Shown here: positions 1 through 6,020 of the stretch, piece by piece
Layout of the letters: the number at the start of each line of letters is the position of its first letter
Numbering within the stretch: position 1 is the stretch's first letter
Source: Anaerolineales bacterium UBA5069
Lineage (GTDB): Bacteria > Chloroflexota > Anaerolineae > Caldilineales > Caldilineaceae
NCBI GenBank assembly: GCA_002415895.1
Contig: DIAV01000294.1
Span: 1 to 7,525 of the forward strand
Direction: 5' to 3'
Length of the DNA: 7,525 bases
The notes under the pieces: model-generated
The model's database searches: none
Seen by the model: the letters and a program-made list of their open reading frames with translations, nothing else
Told to the model about the DNA's origin: nothing
Translations under genes and position numbers: made by a program

Positions 1-30
1 GACTTATGGGATGCACCATTTAGACCGTAA

Positions 31-76
31 TAAAAGCAGGCGGCAGGTCCACATGTGGACCTGCCGCCTGCTTTTA
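31..76 (-). terminator. Perfect 46-bp palindrome, terminator of the DEAD-box helicase gene
   Basis: Each 23-base arm is the exact reverse complement of the other, with no spacer; the centre is ACATGT. Read on the minus strand, the GC-rich stem ends in TTTTATTA, which is a normal U-tract. The palindrome begins 19 bases past the helicase TAA stop (96-98). On the plus strand it also ends in CTTTTATGT, so it may stop transcripts from both directions. In RNA the central bases would form the loop. Known biology: a stable GC stem plus U-run is the intrinsic terminator design. Confidence 0.85.
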
Positions 77-95
77 TGTGTGTCTATGCCAATGC

Positions 96-1502
96 TTAGG
101 AAGCCGAAGAGCGCCCGTAGCGCTGGCCGCGGCGGCGCTGATTCGCTACCGCTACCGATTGGCTGGACTGTGCCGGCTGCGCGTTATGCGGGGCAGGGCG
201 CGCCGCGCTGTGCTGCGTCTGCTGCGCATTGGTTGCAGCAGCCATGCCCTCTGCCGAAGGCGCACGGTAGCCGCCGGCGCTATTGCCCGACGGGCGGCGT
301 GCGCCGCGTCGGGGCTGGCCCCAGCGCGATGACGAGGACGGTGTGCGAATCTCGGGGGCGTCGGTGGGGTAGCCCTGATAGTCGAAACCATCGAGGCGGC
401 GGCGCTCAATGCGCTCACCCATCACCTTTTCCACGGCGCGCACCTGGAGTTCATCCAGTTCGGCCACAAGGGTAAAGGCCTCGCCATTGTGGTAAGCGCG
501 CCCGGTGCGGCCGCTGCGGTGGGTGTAAGCATCCACCGTGTCGGGCATGTCATAGTTGATGACATGCGAGATGTCGGTCACGTCAATGCCACGTGCAGCA
601 ATGTCGGTGGCTACAAGAATCGAATACTTGCCTCCACGGAAGCCGTCAATCGCCTTTTGGCGGGCGGCCTGGGCCATGTTGCCCTGCAGCGCGGTCACAT
701 TGTGGCCGTTGCGCTCGAGCATGTCGGCAAGGTCGCGTGCGCGCCGCTTGGTGCGCGTGAAGATGAGCACGCGGCGCGTTTCCGTCTGCTCGAGCATGGA
801 CATGAGGAGCTTGCTCTTCATGCGCTCGGGCACGGGGAAGAGGGCGTGCGAGATCGTCTCGGCCGGGGCGCGGTGCCCCACCTGAACGGTCTGCGGATCC
901 TTGAGGGTGCTGTCGGCCAGCGAGCGAATCTCATAGGGCATGGTGGCCGAGAAGAGCAGCGTCTGCTGACGGTTGGCAACGAGGCGCAGAATGCGGCGCA
1001 CGTCGGGCAGAAAGCCCATGTCAAACATGTGGTCGGCTTCGTCAAGAACAAGCACCTCCACATGCGTCAGATCGACAGAGCCATCACCCACGTGATCGAG
1101 CAGGCGGCCAGGGCACGCCACAACGATCTCGGGGTTGCGGCGCAACTGCTGCACCTGGGCGTGCTTGCTCATGCCGCCATAGATGGGCACGCTGCGGATG
1201 CGCGTGTTCATGCCCAGTTGGCGAATCGCCTGATGAATCTGCTCGGCGAGTTCACGCGTGGGGGCAACCACCAGGGCGCGAATTGCACCCGGCTTGGCGG
1301 GTTTGGTTGCAAGCAGGCGGTTGAGGATGGGCAGCATGAAAGCTGCGGTCTTGCCGGTGCCGGTTTGTGCCAGGCCGAGAACGTCGTGGCCCTGCATGAC
1401 AAGGGGAATGGCTTGTTCCTGAATGGGGGTGGGCGTTGTATAGCCCGCCGTCCGGGTGGCAGAAACAAGGCGCGGATCGAGGGAAAGCTGGTCGAAATTC
1501 AC
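96..1502 (-). CDS. DEAD-box ATP-dependent RNA helicase, RhlE-like
   Basis: This is a cytoplasmic ATP-dependent RNA helicase that remodels structured RNA, with likely roles in ribosome assembly, mRNA decay or cold adaptation. The 468-residue protein shows every superfamily 2 motif in order: Q motif (GYTTPTPIQ, 20-28), I (AQTGTGKT, 45-52), Ia (PTRELAEQ, 81-88), Ib (CPGRLLDH, 130-137, with Cys where Thr is usual), II (DEAD, 154-157), III (SAT, 185-187), IV (LIFTRT, 246-251), V (ATDIAARGID, 298-307) and VI (HRSGRTGR, 328-335, with Ser where Ile is usual). Residues 366-468 form a basic tail rich in Arg, Ser, Gln, Ala and Pro that ends near RRRGQRYGR; such tails bind RNA non-specifically. The start is GTG, chosen because AAGGAG lies 8 bases upstream and the Q motif begins at the family's usual distance. 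The overall pattern is closest to RhlE, but subfamily assignment by eye is uncertain, so no symbol is given. Confidence 0.96.
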   Translation of the reverse strand: MNFDQLSLDPRLVSATRTAGYTTPTPIQEQAIPLVMQGHDVLGLAQTGTGKTAAFMLPILNRLLATKPAKPGAIRALVVAPTRELAEQIHQAIRQLGMNTRIRSVPIYGGMSKHAQVQQLRRNPEIVVACPGRLLDHVGDGSVDLTHVEVLVLDEADHMFDMGFLPDVRRILRLVANRQQTLLFSATMPYEIRSLADSTLKDPQTVQVGHRAPAETISHALFPVPERMKSKLLMSMLEQTETRRVLIFTRTKRRARDLADMLERNGHNVTALQGNMAQAARQKAIDGFRGGKYSILVATDIAARGIDVTDISHVINYDMPDTVDAYTHRSGRTGRAYHNGEAFTLVAELDELQVRAVEKVMGERIERRRLDGFDYQGYPTDAPEIRTPSSSSRWGQPRRGARRPSGNSAGGYRAPSAEGMAAATNAQQTQHSAARPAPHNAQPAQSSQSVAVANQRRRGQRYGRSSAS

Positions 1503-1510
1503 TAAAAATG

Positions 1511-1516
1511 CTCCTT
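1511..1516 (-). promoter_or_regulatory. Shine-Dalgarno site of the helicase gene
   Basis: The minus strand reads AAGGAG here, 8 bases before the GTG at 1502-1500. It fixes the non-ATG start of the helicase; no ATG with a comparable site is present nearby. Confidence 0.8.
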
Positions 1517-1684
1517 AGACTCCGTTGAGCTAAGTCGCACTCTCAGCCCTTCGAAAATAGTTGCCGCAATTCGTTCGCGGCCGCGAGAGTGGAAAGCGCC
1601 CATTGGCGGCTTCCACAGGGCCCCATGGCCCAAAAAAAGAGAACGAAGGTACGCGACAGGGCGTTACCACCGTTCACTCAATAC

Positions 1685-1713
1685 AACTTAACACAGACTA
1701 AAATGAAAGTCAA
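1685..1713 (-). promoter_or_regulatory. Candidate sigma-70 promoter for the helicase gene
   Basis: On the minus strand TTGACT (1713-1708, 5 of 6 to the -35 consensus) is followed after 17 bases by TAAGTT (1690-1685, only 3 of 6 to TATAAT). The stretch is AT-rich compared with its surroundings and lies just after the end of the STAND ATPase gene. Transcription would start near 1678. The -10 is weak, so this is a moderate call. Confidence 0.4.
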
Positions 1714-1734
1714 TATGCTAAACGTTGCGCGCGC

Positions 1735-4404
1735 TTATGGAGCGCTGAAGGATTGCGCTGAATCCACCACACTGGGCAGCAACTCGCAATTGCGCACCTC
1801 ATGGGCAAGGCCCATCTCGCCGTAGATCTCCACGGCCCGTGCTAATGCATGGTTCGCACCACCCGCGTCACCGGCAAAGAGCGCAGCACGCCCACGTTCG
1901 CGCCAGGCATAGGCTTCGGTCGCGCGGTCGTTGATCTGCTGTGCGTATTCGATTGCAGCGTCAAAGAGCGCTTCGGCATCGGCCCGCCGATTCTGGTGGG
2001 TCCGTACCCAGGCCAGGACGATCGACGCGGGTGCGTGAAAAAAGGTCTCTTGCTGCTGCAAAGAGTAGAGGCTGAAATACTCGGCCTGATCCAACCGGCC
2101 CAAAGCCAGACAAACCTCGCCCACGCCCGCAGCCAGCCCGGCGATCAGGTATCGGTTCTGCAGTCGTTCGGCAGCGCGCAGCGCGTCGAGTGCCTCCTCT
2201 TCGCTTTCGAGCAGCCTGCCCAGCTCCTTGAGCACCCACGCGCGATTCAGCCTTGAGTAGAGCGGGCCAACCTCATCGCCGCGCTGGTGATCACAGTCAA
2301 TTGCTCGATCCAGATAGTCCAGCGAGCGCTCATAGTTGCCAAGCCGGCTGTAGGCGGTGCTCAGGTAGGTGCAGACGCGCGAGCGAGTCGCCAGGTTGTC
2401 GCCGTACTGGTCAAGCGCAGATTCAGCGGCGTGCAGCATGTGGAGGGCACTTTCGTAGCGGCCCGCCATCGTCTCCAAATCACCAAGGAAAGCATCCGCC
2501 TTCGCACGTGCCACAATGGCCTCGCGCCGGGCCGCCTCCACGTCATGCATGCGGTACATTTGCAGAAAGCTCATGCGCAAATGGGCATCCACTTCATGTT
2601 GGGCGGGCAGCCCCACATAGAGTTCGATGGCGTGGCGGTAATGCTCAAGCGCCTGCTCCAGTTGGTCGACCATCTCTTCGGCTTCCGCCGTCGCATAGGT
2701 CACCTGGGCAGCCAATTCGCCCTGCTCCTCGCTCTCTGTAACCGTGCGCAGTTCGGCGAGCGCTTCTTCACCGTGCCCAGCGAGTTGGTGGAGTTCGCTG
2801 CGTGCCAGTTGCAGCACCGTGCGGTCGCGCGCGTCCGGCAGATCGGCTTCTGTAATCTGGCGCAACAGTTGCAGCGCAAAGGGCCCCTGGCCTCGATCAA
2901 TCTCGCTGTGACGATGCTCAAACCAAAGCCAGACAGCGTGCGCCAGCCGGTGCGCGGCCACGGCGTGTTCGACAGCGCGCGTAAATTCGGCGCGCTGCGC
3001 ATACACGCTGGAGGCGCGTTCGTGCATGCGCGGGCGCGCCTCCAGCGGAATCCGATCATAGAGCAGGGGGCGTAAGTGGGGCTGCAGTGCAATGACGCCC
3101 TGGTGATTTTCGGCCAGCAACCCGCGCGCCGCCAGTCGCTCCAGCGTGATGCTCTCAGCAGACCATGCATCTGCCGGGATTGGCGTGCGGAAGACGGAAA
3201 GCTGCATCGCCAGCGCGCGTTCTGCGCTGTCCATGTGTTTCCAGATGCGATGGAAGATGGCTTCGACTGTCGGTGACTGATCCAGTTCGGCAAGCGCTGC
3301 GGTGGGGTCATCGCCCTCGCGCAGAAGCGCGCCAATGAGCCGCAGGAGCGCAGGATTGCCGCGCGTGCCGTGGACGAGGGCCGCCAGGGCATCTGGCGAC
3401 AGAGGCCGGCAGCCGCCGGCGGCCAGCAGTGCGGCGGCTGCTTCCTGCTCGAGCCCGGGGACTATGATGGCTTCATCGGTTGCAAGGACAATGCGTTGGC
3501 CCACGAGGAGCAGCGGTGCATGGGCGCGCAGCGATTCCAGCACGCTGATAATCTGCGCGTGCTCAATCTGCTCACTATCCAGAATATCGATATTGTCAAT
3601 GCAGAAAAGGAGAGGGACGGTGTGCAAAGACTCGAGATCGAACCGGATCAGGCTCAGGGCCTGTTCCAAATCGACGACCGCGCGGTCGGCCACCAGTTGG
3701 CGCCATGTGTTGCCTGCGCCGGCGGTACGCAGGAACCACGCCAGTGCAAAGAGAAAACTTGCGGTGTGATCATTGGAGTGGTCGTGCAGCGTGTACCAGA
3801 AGGCGCGACGTGCCGAGTTGGCTGCCTGCCACATGTGGACCAGCGCCGCGGCAGCCGTGCTCTTGCCTACGCCGCTGGGTCCCGACAGGTAGATGCTGCG
3901 CCCGTTCTGCAACTGCGCCAGTGCCTGTGCCAGCAGCGGGTCGCGCCCCACAACCAGCCCCGTGGCAGGTCGTTCGAGCCGCACGGGCGGCGCAACAGTG
4001 CTATGCAAAGTCTGGCCGAGGGCCTTGATCGCAAGGTTGCGCGCGCGGTAAAATGTTCTATCCGACATGTTAAGCGCCAGCGCCAGCGCGACGTTGTCGT
4101 GCGCCGGGTTGCGTGCAAAATAGGTGTTCTGCAGGAGGGCACGCGGTTCGGCATCCAGCCTGGTCGCGCAGTCGAGGAGCAGCGTGCGCAGTTGTTCGCC
4201 CCGCTGGCGCGCGGCAGGGCCGCCGGGCACGGCAGTGCCCGCCTGTGTGGGGCCATCCTCACCCAGGAAATAGGGCGCGGCCAAAGGCGAGTGTTCGCCC
4301 AGCCATGCGGGATCGTTGATATGCTCCAGCGCCGCTTCCACCTGGCTGTCGAATGCATTCAGTTCGTGGCGGGCGGCGCTCTTTTCACTTCCCTTTTTGA
4401 CCAC
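1735..4404 (-). CDS. STAND-type ATPase with TPR repeats, probable transcriptional regulator
   Basis: An 889-residue cytoplasmic protein with no signal peptide or membrane segment. Residues about 103-130 (around ALNMSDRTFYRARNLAIKAL) look like a helix-turn-helix of the sigma-region-4 or LuxR style. A STAND/AAA-like ATPase follows: an entry motif VGRDPLLAQALAQL (152-165), Walker A GPSGVGKST (175-183), Walker B LLFCIDNID (265-273) and a GNPALLRLIGALL segment (349-361) resembling the GxP motif of NB-ARC/STAND proteins. From about 460 to the end the chain is all-helical and TPR-like; the clearest unit is near 677-711 (YLSTAYSRLGNYERSLDYL). In this class ATP-driven oligomerisation is controlled by ligand or protein binding to the repeats; MalT and AfsR are the known models. 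The start is GTG; an in-frame TGA lies four codons upstream, so no earlier start is possible. No good Shine-Dalgarno site is seen. The ligand and target genes are unknown; the divergent lipoprotein gene is a candidate target. Confidence 0.85.
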   Translation of the reverse strand: MVKKGSEKSAARHELNAFDSQVEAALEHINDPAWLGEHSPLAAPYFLGEDGPTQAGTAVPGGPAARQRGEQLRTLLLDCATRLDAEPRALLQNTYFARNPAHDNVALALALNMSDRTFYRARNLAIKALGQTLHSTVAPPVRLERPATGLVVGRDPLLAQALAQLQNGRSIYLSGPSGVGKSTAAAALVHMWQAANSARRAFWYTLHDHSNDHTASFLFALAWFLRTAGAGNTWRQLVADRAVVDLEQALSLIRFDLESLHTVPLLFCIDNIDILDSEQIEHAQIISVLESLRAHAPLLLVGQRIVLATDEAIIVPGLEQEAAAALLAAGGCRPLSPDALAALVHGTRGNPALLRLIGALLREGDDPTAALAELDQSPTVEAIFHRIWKHMDSAERALAMQLSVFRTPIPADAWSAESITLERLAARGLLAENHQGVIALQPHLRPLLYDRIPLEARPRMHERASSVYAQRAEFTRAVEHAVAAHRLAHAVWLWFEHRHSEIDRGQGPFALQLLRQITEADLPDARDRTVLQLARSELHQLAGHGEEALAELRTVTESEEQGELAAQVTYATAEAEEMVDQLEQALEHYRHAIELYVGLPAQHEVDAHLRMSFLQMYRMHDVEAARREAIVARAKADAFLGDLETMAGRYESALHMLHAAESALDQYGDNLATRSRVCTYLSTAYSRLGNYERSLDYLDRAIDCDHQRGDEVGPLYSRLNRAWVLKELGRLLESEEEALDALRAAERLQNRYLIAGLAAGVGEVCLALGRLDQAEYFSLYSLQQQETFFHAPASIVLAWVRTHQNRRADAEALFDAAIEYAQQINDRATEAYAWRERGRAALFAGDAGGANHALARAVEIYGEMGLAHEVRNCELLPSVVDSAQSFSAP

Positions 4405-4419
4405 GGCGACACGTCATTC

Positions 4420-4438
4420 CGCCGGCGTGCGACCGGCG
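4420..4438 (-). promoter_or_regulatory. Leader hairpin before the STAND ATPase start codon
   Basis: CGCCGG and CCGGCG form a perfect 6-bp GC stem around a 7-base loop. It lies between the promoter and the GTG start, where a ribosome-binding site would be expected a little further down but is weak. It might limit translation; that is inference. Confidence 0.35.
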
Positions 4439-4460
4439 CGTGTGGAACGCGGCAGGGACA

Positions 4461-4487
4461 CTCGTTTGTTCATTATACCAGAACGAG
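4461..4487. promoter_or_regulatory. Dyad centred on the -10 box, candidate operator
   Basis: CTCGTT (4461-4466) and AACGAG (4482-4487) form a 6-bp inverted repeat with a 15-bp spacer. Its centre (4474) coincides with the centre of the TATAAT box. A protein bound here would block the STAND gene promoter. The direct repeat CGAGGA at 4484-4489 and 4498-4503 overlaps one arm and runs past the -35. Arms this short could arise by chance. Confidence 0.3.
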
Positions 4488-4500
4488 GACACATTGTCGA
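4472..4500 (-). promoter_or_regulatory. Strong sigma-70 promoter of the STAND ATPase gene
   Basis: On the minus strand TCGACA (4500-4495, 5 of 6 to TTGACA) and a perfect TATAAT (4477-4472) are separated by exactly 17 bases. A TGG directly before the TATAAT makes an extended -10. Transcription should start near 4465, giving a leader of about 60 nt before the GTG at 4404. This is the best promoter match in the window. Confidence 0.8.
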
Positions 4501-4606
4501 GGAAAGGAGGTTAGCAAGTTGACATAACGCGCGTGGCGGTCACGACAGCCGCAGAATCGCGAGGCAGTCTCTATCGTCAGGGCGAAGTGTGCAGAGCAGG
4601 CAAACC

Positions 4607-4614
4607 AAAGGAGG
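4607..4614 (+). promoter_or_regulatory. Shine-Dalgarno site of the first lipoprotein gene
   Basis: AAAGGAGG is a near-perfect ribosome-binding site, 6 bases before the ATG at 4621. It favours this ATG, since the out-of-frame ATG at 4616 is too close to it. Confidence 0.85.
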
Positions 4615-4620
4615 TATGCA

Positions 4621-5793
4621 ATGTTATCTGCATGGCGAAGCACGGGTTGGGTGGCGCCCCTTGCGCTGCTGTTGTGCCTGGGCCTGGCGGGCTGCGTCGC
4701 GGTAACACCGCCCGCAACGCCTGCTCTTGAAGAGCCACCAGAGGCGCCCGACTGCGTGATGGTCCTTTCGGACATGACGACCATTCCCTGCGCCGATGTT
4801 TACCCACCCCTCACAAATGGCGAGCGCGACATCGCTTGCACGCCAATCGTCCCCTTTGAGGCCAACCTGGCAGGCCAATTCATGGCGGAACAAGGGCTCA
4901 CTGTGGGCTGGACCTTTGGCGTCAACTTTGATGTCACCGGGCATGGCGCGCCGCTGGCGTGTTTGCGCCTCTACCACCTCAAAACCGAAGTCGCCGCGAA
5001 TGGCGCCATCACCCACACCGCTGCGGCCATCGACCGCGGTGGCATGCCTGTGGCCACCTGCGAAGTGATCGATGGCGCGACAATCGATGCCGAGCGCGGC
5101 TTGGCGTCTTTCTGCGGCCAGGGCCGTGTGCAATGCAGGATGAGACTGAACGAGTGGTTCGTGGATGAACAGATTCTGGCTCTGGCTGCCGCGTCGGCCT
5201 ATGAACAGGGCATACCTATGGCGCCGCAAGAGGTTGAAGCACTCGCGGGGCAGGGTGAAAACGCCCCGTATCCCAAGATTTCGCTGATTGCGCGCGCAGC
5301 CTGGGCGCCGGCACAAACGCTTGCCTCGCCCATCCTCTACGCCACCCTTGGCTACTCGCCAACAGAGGTCATTGATCCCGAATCCATGCTGTGCCGTCCC
5401 ACGCATTGGGAGCAGCCGCTGGTCGCTTTCGTGCTGGCTGACGCAAGCGCGCTCCAACATGTGCTGGCGATCAATGTGGACTCGCCGAATGCCGCCCTGT
5501 TCAGTACGACGGAAGCGTGTAATGTCGTCTGGCCACTGGGCACAGGCTGGAATACCACCTATAACCACCTTGCAGACGAGTTCGGCACGCCGCAGCACAT
5601 GTTCGAGAACAAGCAGGAAAAGAATGGCAGGCTTGAAACCGTTGCCACGTGCACGCATCCGGCGGCTGTGGGCCAGGTTGAGTTCTGGCAGGGAGAGGGC
5701 GCGCTCATGATTGGTGAACTTGACGGCATCAGCATGGAAGGGGTCATTGACGGCGTCCTGATTGACCCGCTGGACTCGCGCCCGCCAAGTTAG
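4621..5793 (+). CDS. Cysteine-rich secreted lipoprotein of unknown function
   Basis: A 390-residue protein with a type II signal peptide: an Arg near the start, a hydrophobic core (about 11-22) and the lipobox LAGC with the lipidated Cys at 25. A Pro/Glu-rich linker (about 29-44) follows, as is usual for lipoproteins tethered outside the membrane. The mature part has ten further Cys (45, 57, 73, 114, 147, 165, 172, 258, 300, 344), an even number that fits disulfide bonds outside the cell. The rest is mixed and Trp-containing, with no catalytic motif or repeat that I recognise. It may hold two domains, about 70-175 and 215-385. The gene is divergent from the STAND ATPase gene and is followed by an inverted repeat at 5845. 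No clear -10 is seen upstream; a TTGACA at 4519-4524 has no fitting partner. The lipoprotein call is firm; function is unknown. Confidence 0.88.
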   Translation: MLSAWRSTGWVAPLALLLCLGLAGCVAVTPPATPALEEPPEAPDCVMVLSDMTTIPCADVYPPLTNGERDIACTPIVPFEANLAGQFMAEQGLTVGWTFGVNFDVTGHGAPLACLRLYHLKTEVAANGAITHTAAAIDRGGMPVATCEVIDGATIDAERGLASFCGQGRVQCRMRLNEWFVDEQILALAAASAYEQGIPMAPQEVEALAGQGENAPYPKISLIARAAWAPAQTLASPILYATLGYSPTEVIDPESMLCRPTHWEQPLVAFVLADASALQHVLAINVDSPNAALFSTTEACNVVWPLGTGWNTTYNHLADEFGTPQHMFENKQEKNGRLETVATCTHPAAVGQVEFWQGEGALMIGELDGISMEGVIDGVLIDPLDSRPPS

Positions 5794-5844
5794 TTGGCAA
5801 GGCAACAGACTGGCTATCGTTGTCACAACTGAATCGCGTACATG

Positions 5845-5874
5845 GGGAGCCGCACACCATGGTGTGCGGCTCCC
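5845..5874 (+). terminator. Perfect 30-bp palindrome after the first lipoprotein gene, probable terminator
   Basis: Two 15-base GC-rich arms are exact reverse complements with no spacer; the centre is CCATGG. It starts 51 bases after the TAG stop. There is no T-run on either side, so it may be a U-less terminator, an mRNA 3'-end stabiliser or a protein-binding site. Confidence 0.55.
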
Positions 5875-6006
5875 GCGCGCCGCAATGTTGGCAGAAAAGC
5901 GCCCTGGCATGGCAGACCGCCACCCCCTTTTTGCCGGATACTGGAGCCAGGCAGTGAGACCGCACAAGCGGCCAAATCGTGACCACTGCCACGAGCTACA
6001 CCTACC

Positions 6007-6016
6007 GAAAGGGGAG
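6007..6016 (+). promoter_or_regulatory. Shine-Dalgarno site that sets the start of the second lipoprotein
   Basis: The purine run GAAAGGGGAG ends 4 bases before the ATG at 6021. It supports this ATG over an in-frame GTG at 5979, which lacks such a site and would add 14 residues in front of the signal peptide. Confidence 0.75.
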
Positions 6017-6020
6017 CATC

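Larger units (their letters stand above)
1503..1734. other. Intergenic leader region between the STAND ATPase gene and the helicase gene
   Basis: These 232 bases hold no convincing gene. From the helicase side they contain the Shine-Dalgarno site, a 7-bp inverted repeat (CACTCTC at 1538-1544 with GAGAGTG at 1585-1591) enclosing the palindrome CGCGGCCGCG (1576-1585), a second imperfect hairpin near 1592-1615, and a small GGGCC/GGCCC hairpin (1618-1631) beside a run of seven A (1632-1638). The proposed promoter is at 1685-1713. If that promoter is right, the helicase mRNA has a leader of about 175 nt with several possible stems. I see no obvious terminator for the upstream STAND gene, so some read-through into the helicase is possible. 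Confidence 0.5.
4405..4620. other. Divergent intergenic region between the STAND gene and the first lipoprotein gene
   Basis: It holds the regulator promoter, the dyad, the leader hairpin and the lipoprotein ribosome-binding site. An additional AAAGGAGG (4503-4510) precedes TTG ACA TAA at 4519-4527, which would encode only two residues; I treat it as chance or as part of an unknown leader. No plus-strand promoter could be fixed with confidence. Confidence 0.5.
5794..6020. other. Intergenic region between the two lipoprotein genes
   Basis: Besides the palindrome at 5845-5874 and the ribosome-binding site near 6007-6016, nothing is supported. A short reading frame from an ATG near 5885 has no Shine-Dalgarno site and runs into the next gene in another frame. 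No convincing promoter is visible, although the palindrome suggests that the second lipoprotein gene has its own. Confidence 0.45.

Noticed and set aside
489..1505. Long plus-strand reading frame opposite the helicase
   Set aside because: It lies antisense to a gene with every DEAD-box motif, has no ribosome-binding site and gives a His/Gly/Ala-rich sequence without motifs. Long antisense frames are expected in GC-rich coding DNA.
1618..1638. GGGCC/GGCCC hairpin beside seven A, as a terminator
   Set aside because: On the minus strand the T-run comes before the hairpin, and on the plus strand an A-run follows it. Neither orientation has a stem followed by U.
3829..3840. CCACATGTGGAC shared with the centre of the 31-76 palindrome
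   Set aside because: The 12-mer lies inside the ATPase coding sequence, and no flanking arm of the palindrome is shared beyond a few bases. Probably chance.
3370..4527. 385-codon plus-strand frame opposite the STAND ATPase
   Set aside because: It mirrors the N-terminal half of the ATPase, has no ribosome-binding site and no protein-like motif. The Walker motifs show the minus strand to be the coding one.
4519..4547. TTGACA at 4519-4524 as the first lipoprotein's promoter
   Set aside because: No AT-rich -10 is found at 16-18 bases; the positions read CACGAC, ACGACA or similar.
4624..5967. 447-codon minus-strand frame opposite the first lipoprotein
   Set aside because: It has no Shine-Dalgarno site, runs through the palindrome at 5845-5874 and is Arg/His-rich. 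The plus strand has a signal peptide, lipobox and near-perfect ribosome-binding site.
5979..6020. Upstream GTG start for the second lipoprotein
   Set aside because: It would add 14 polar residues before the signal peptide and lacks a ribosome-binding site. The ATG at 6021 has both.
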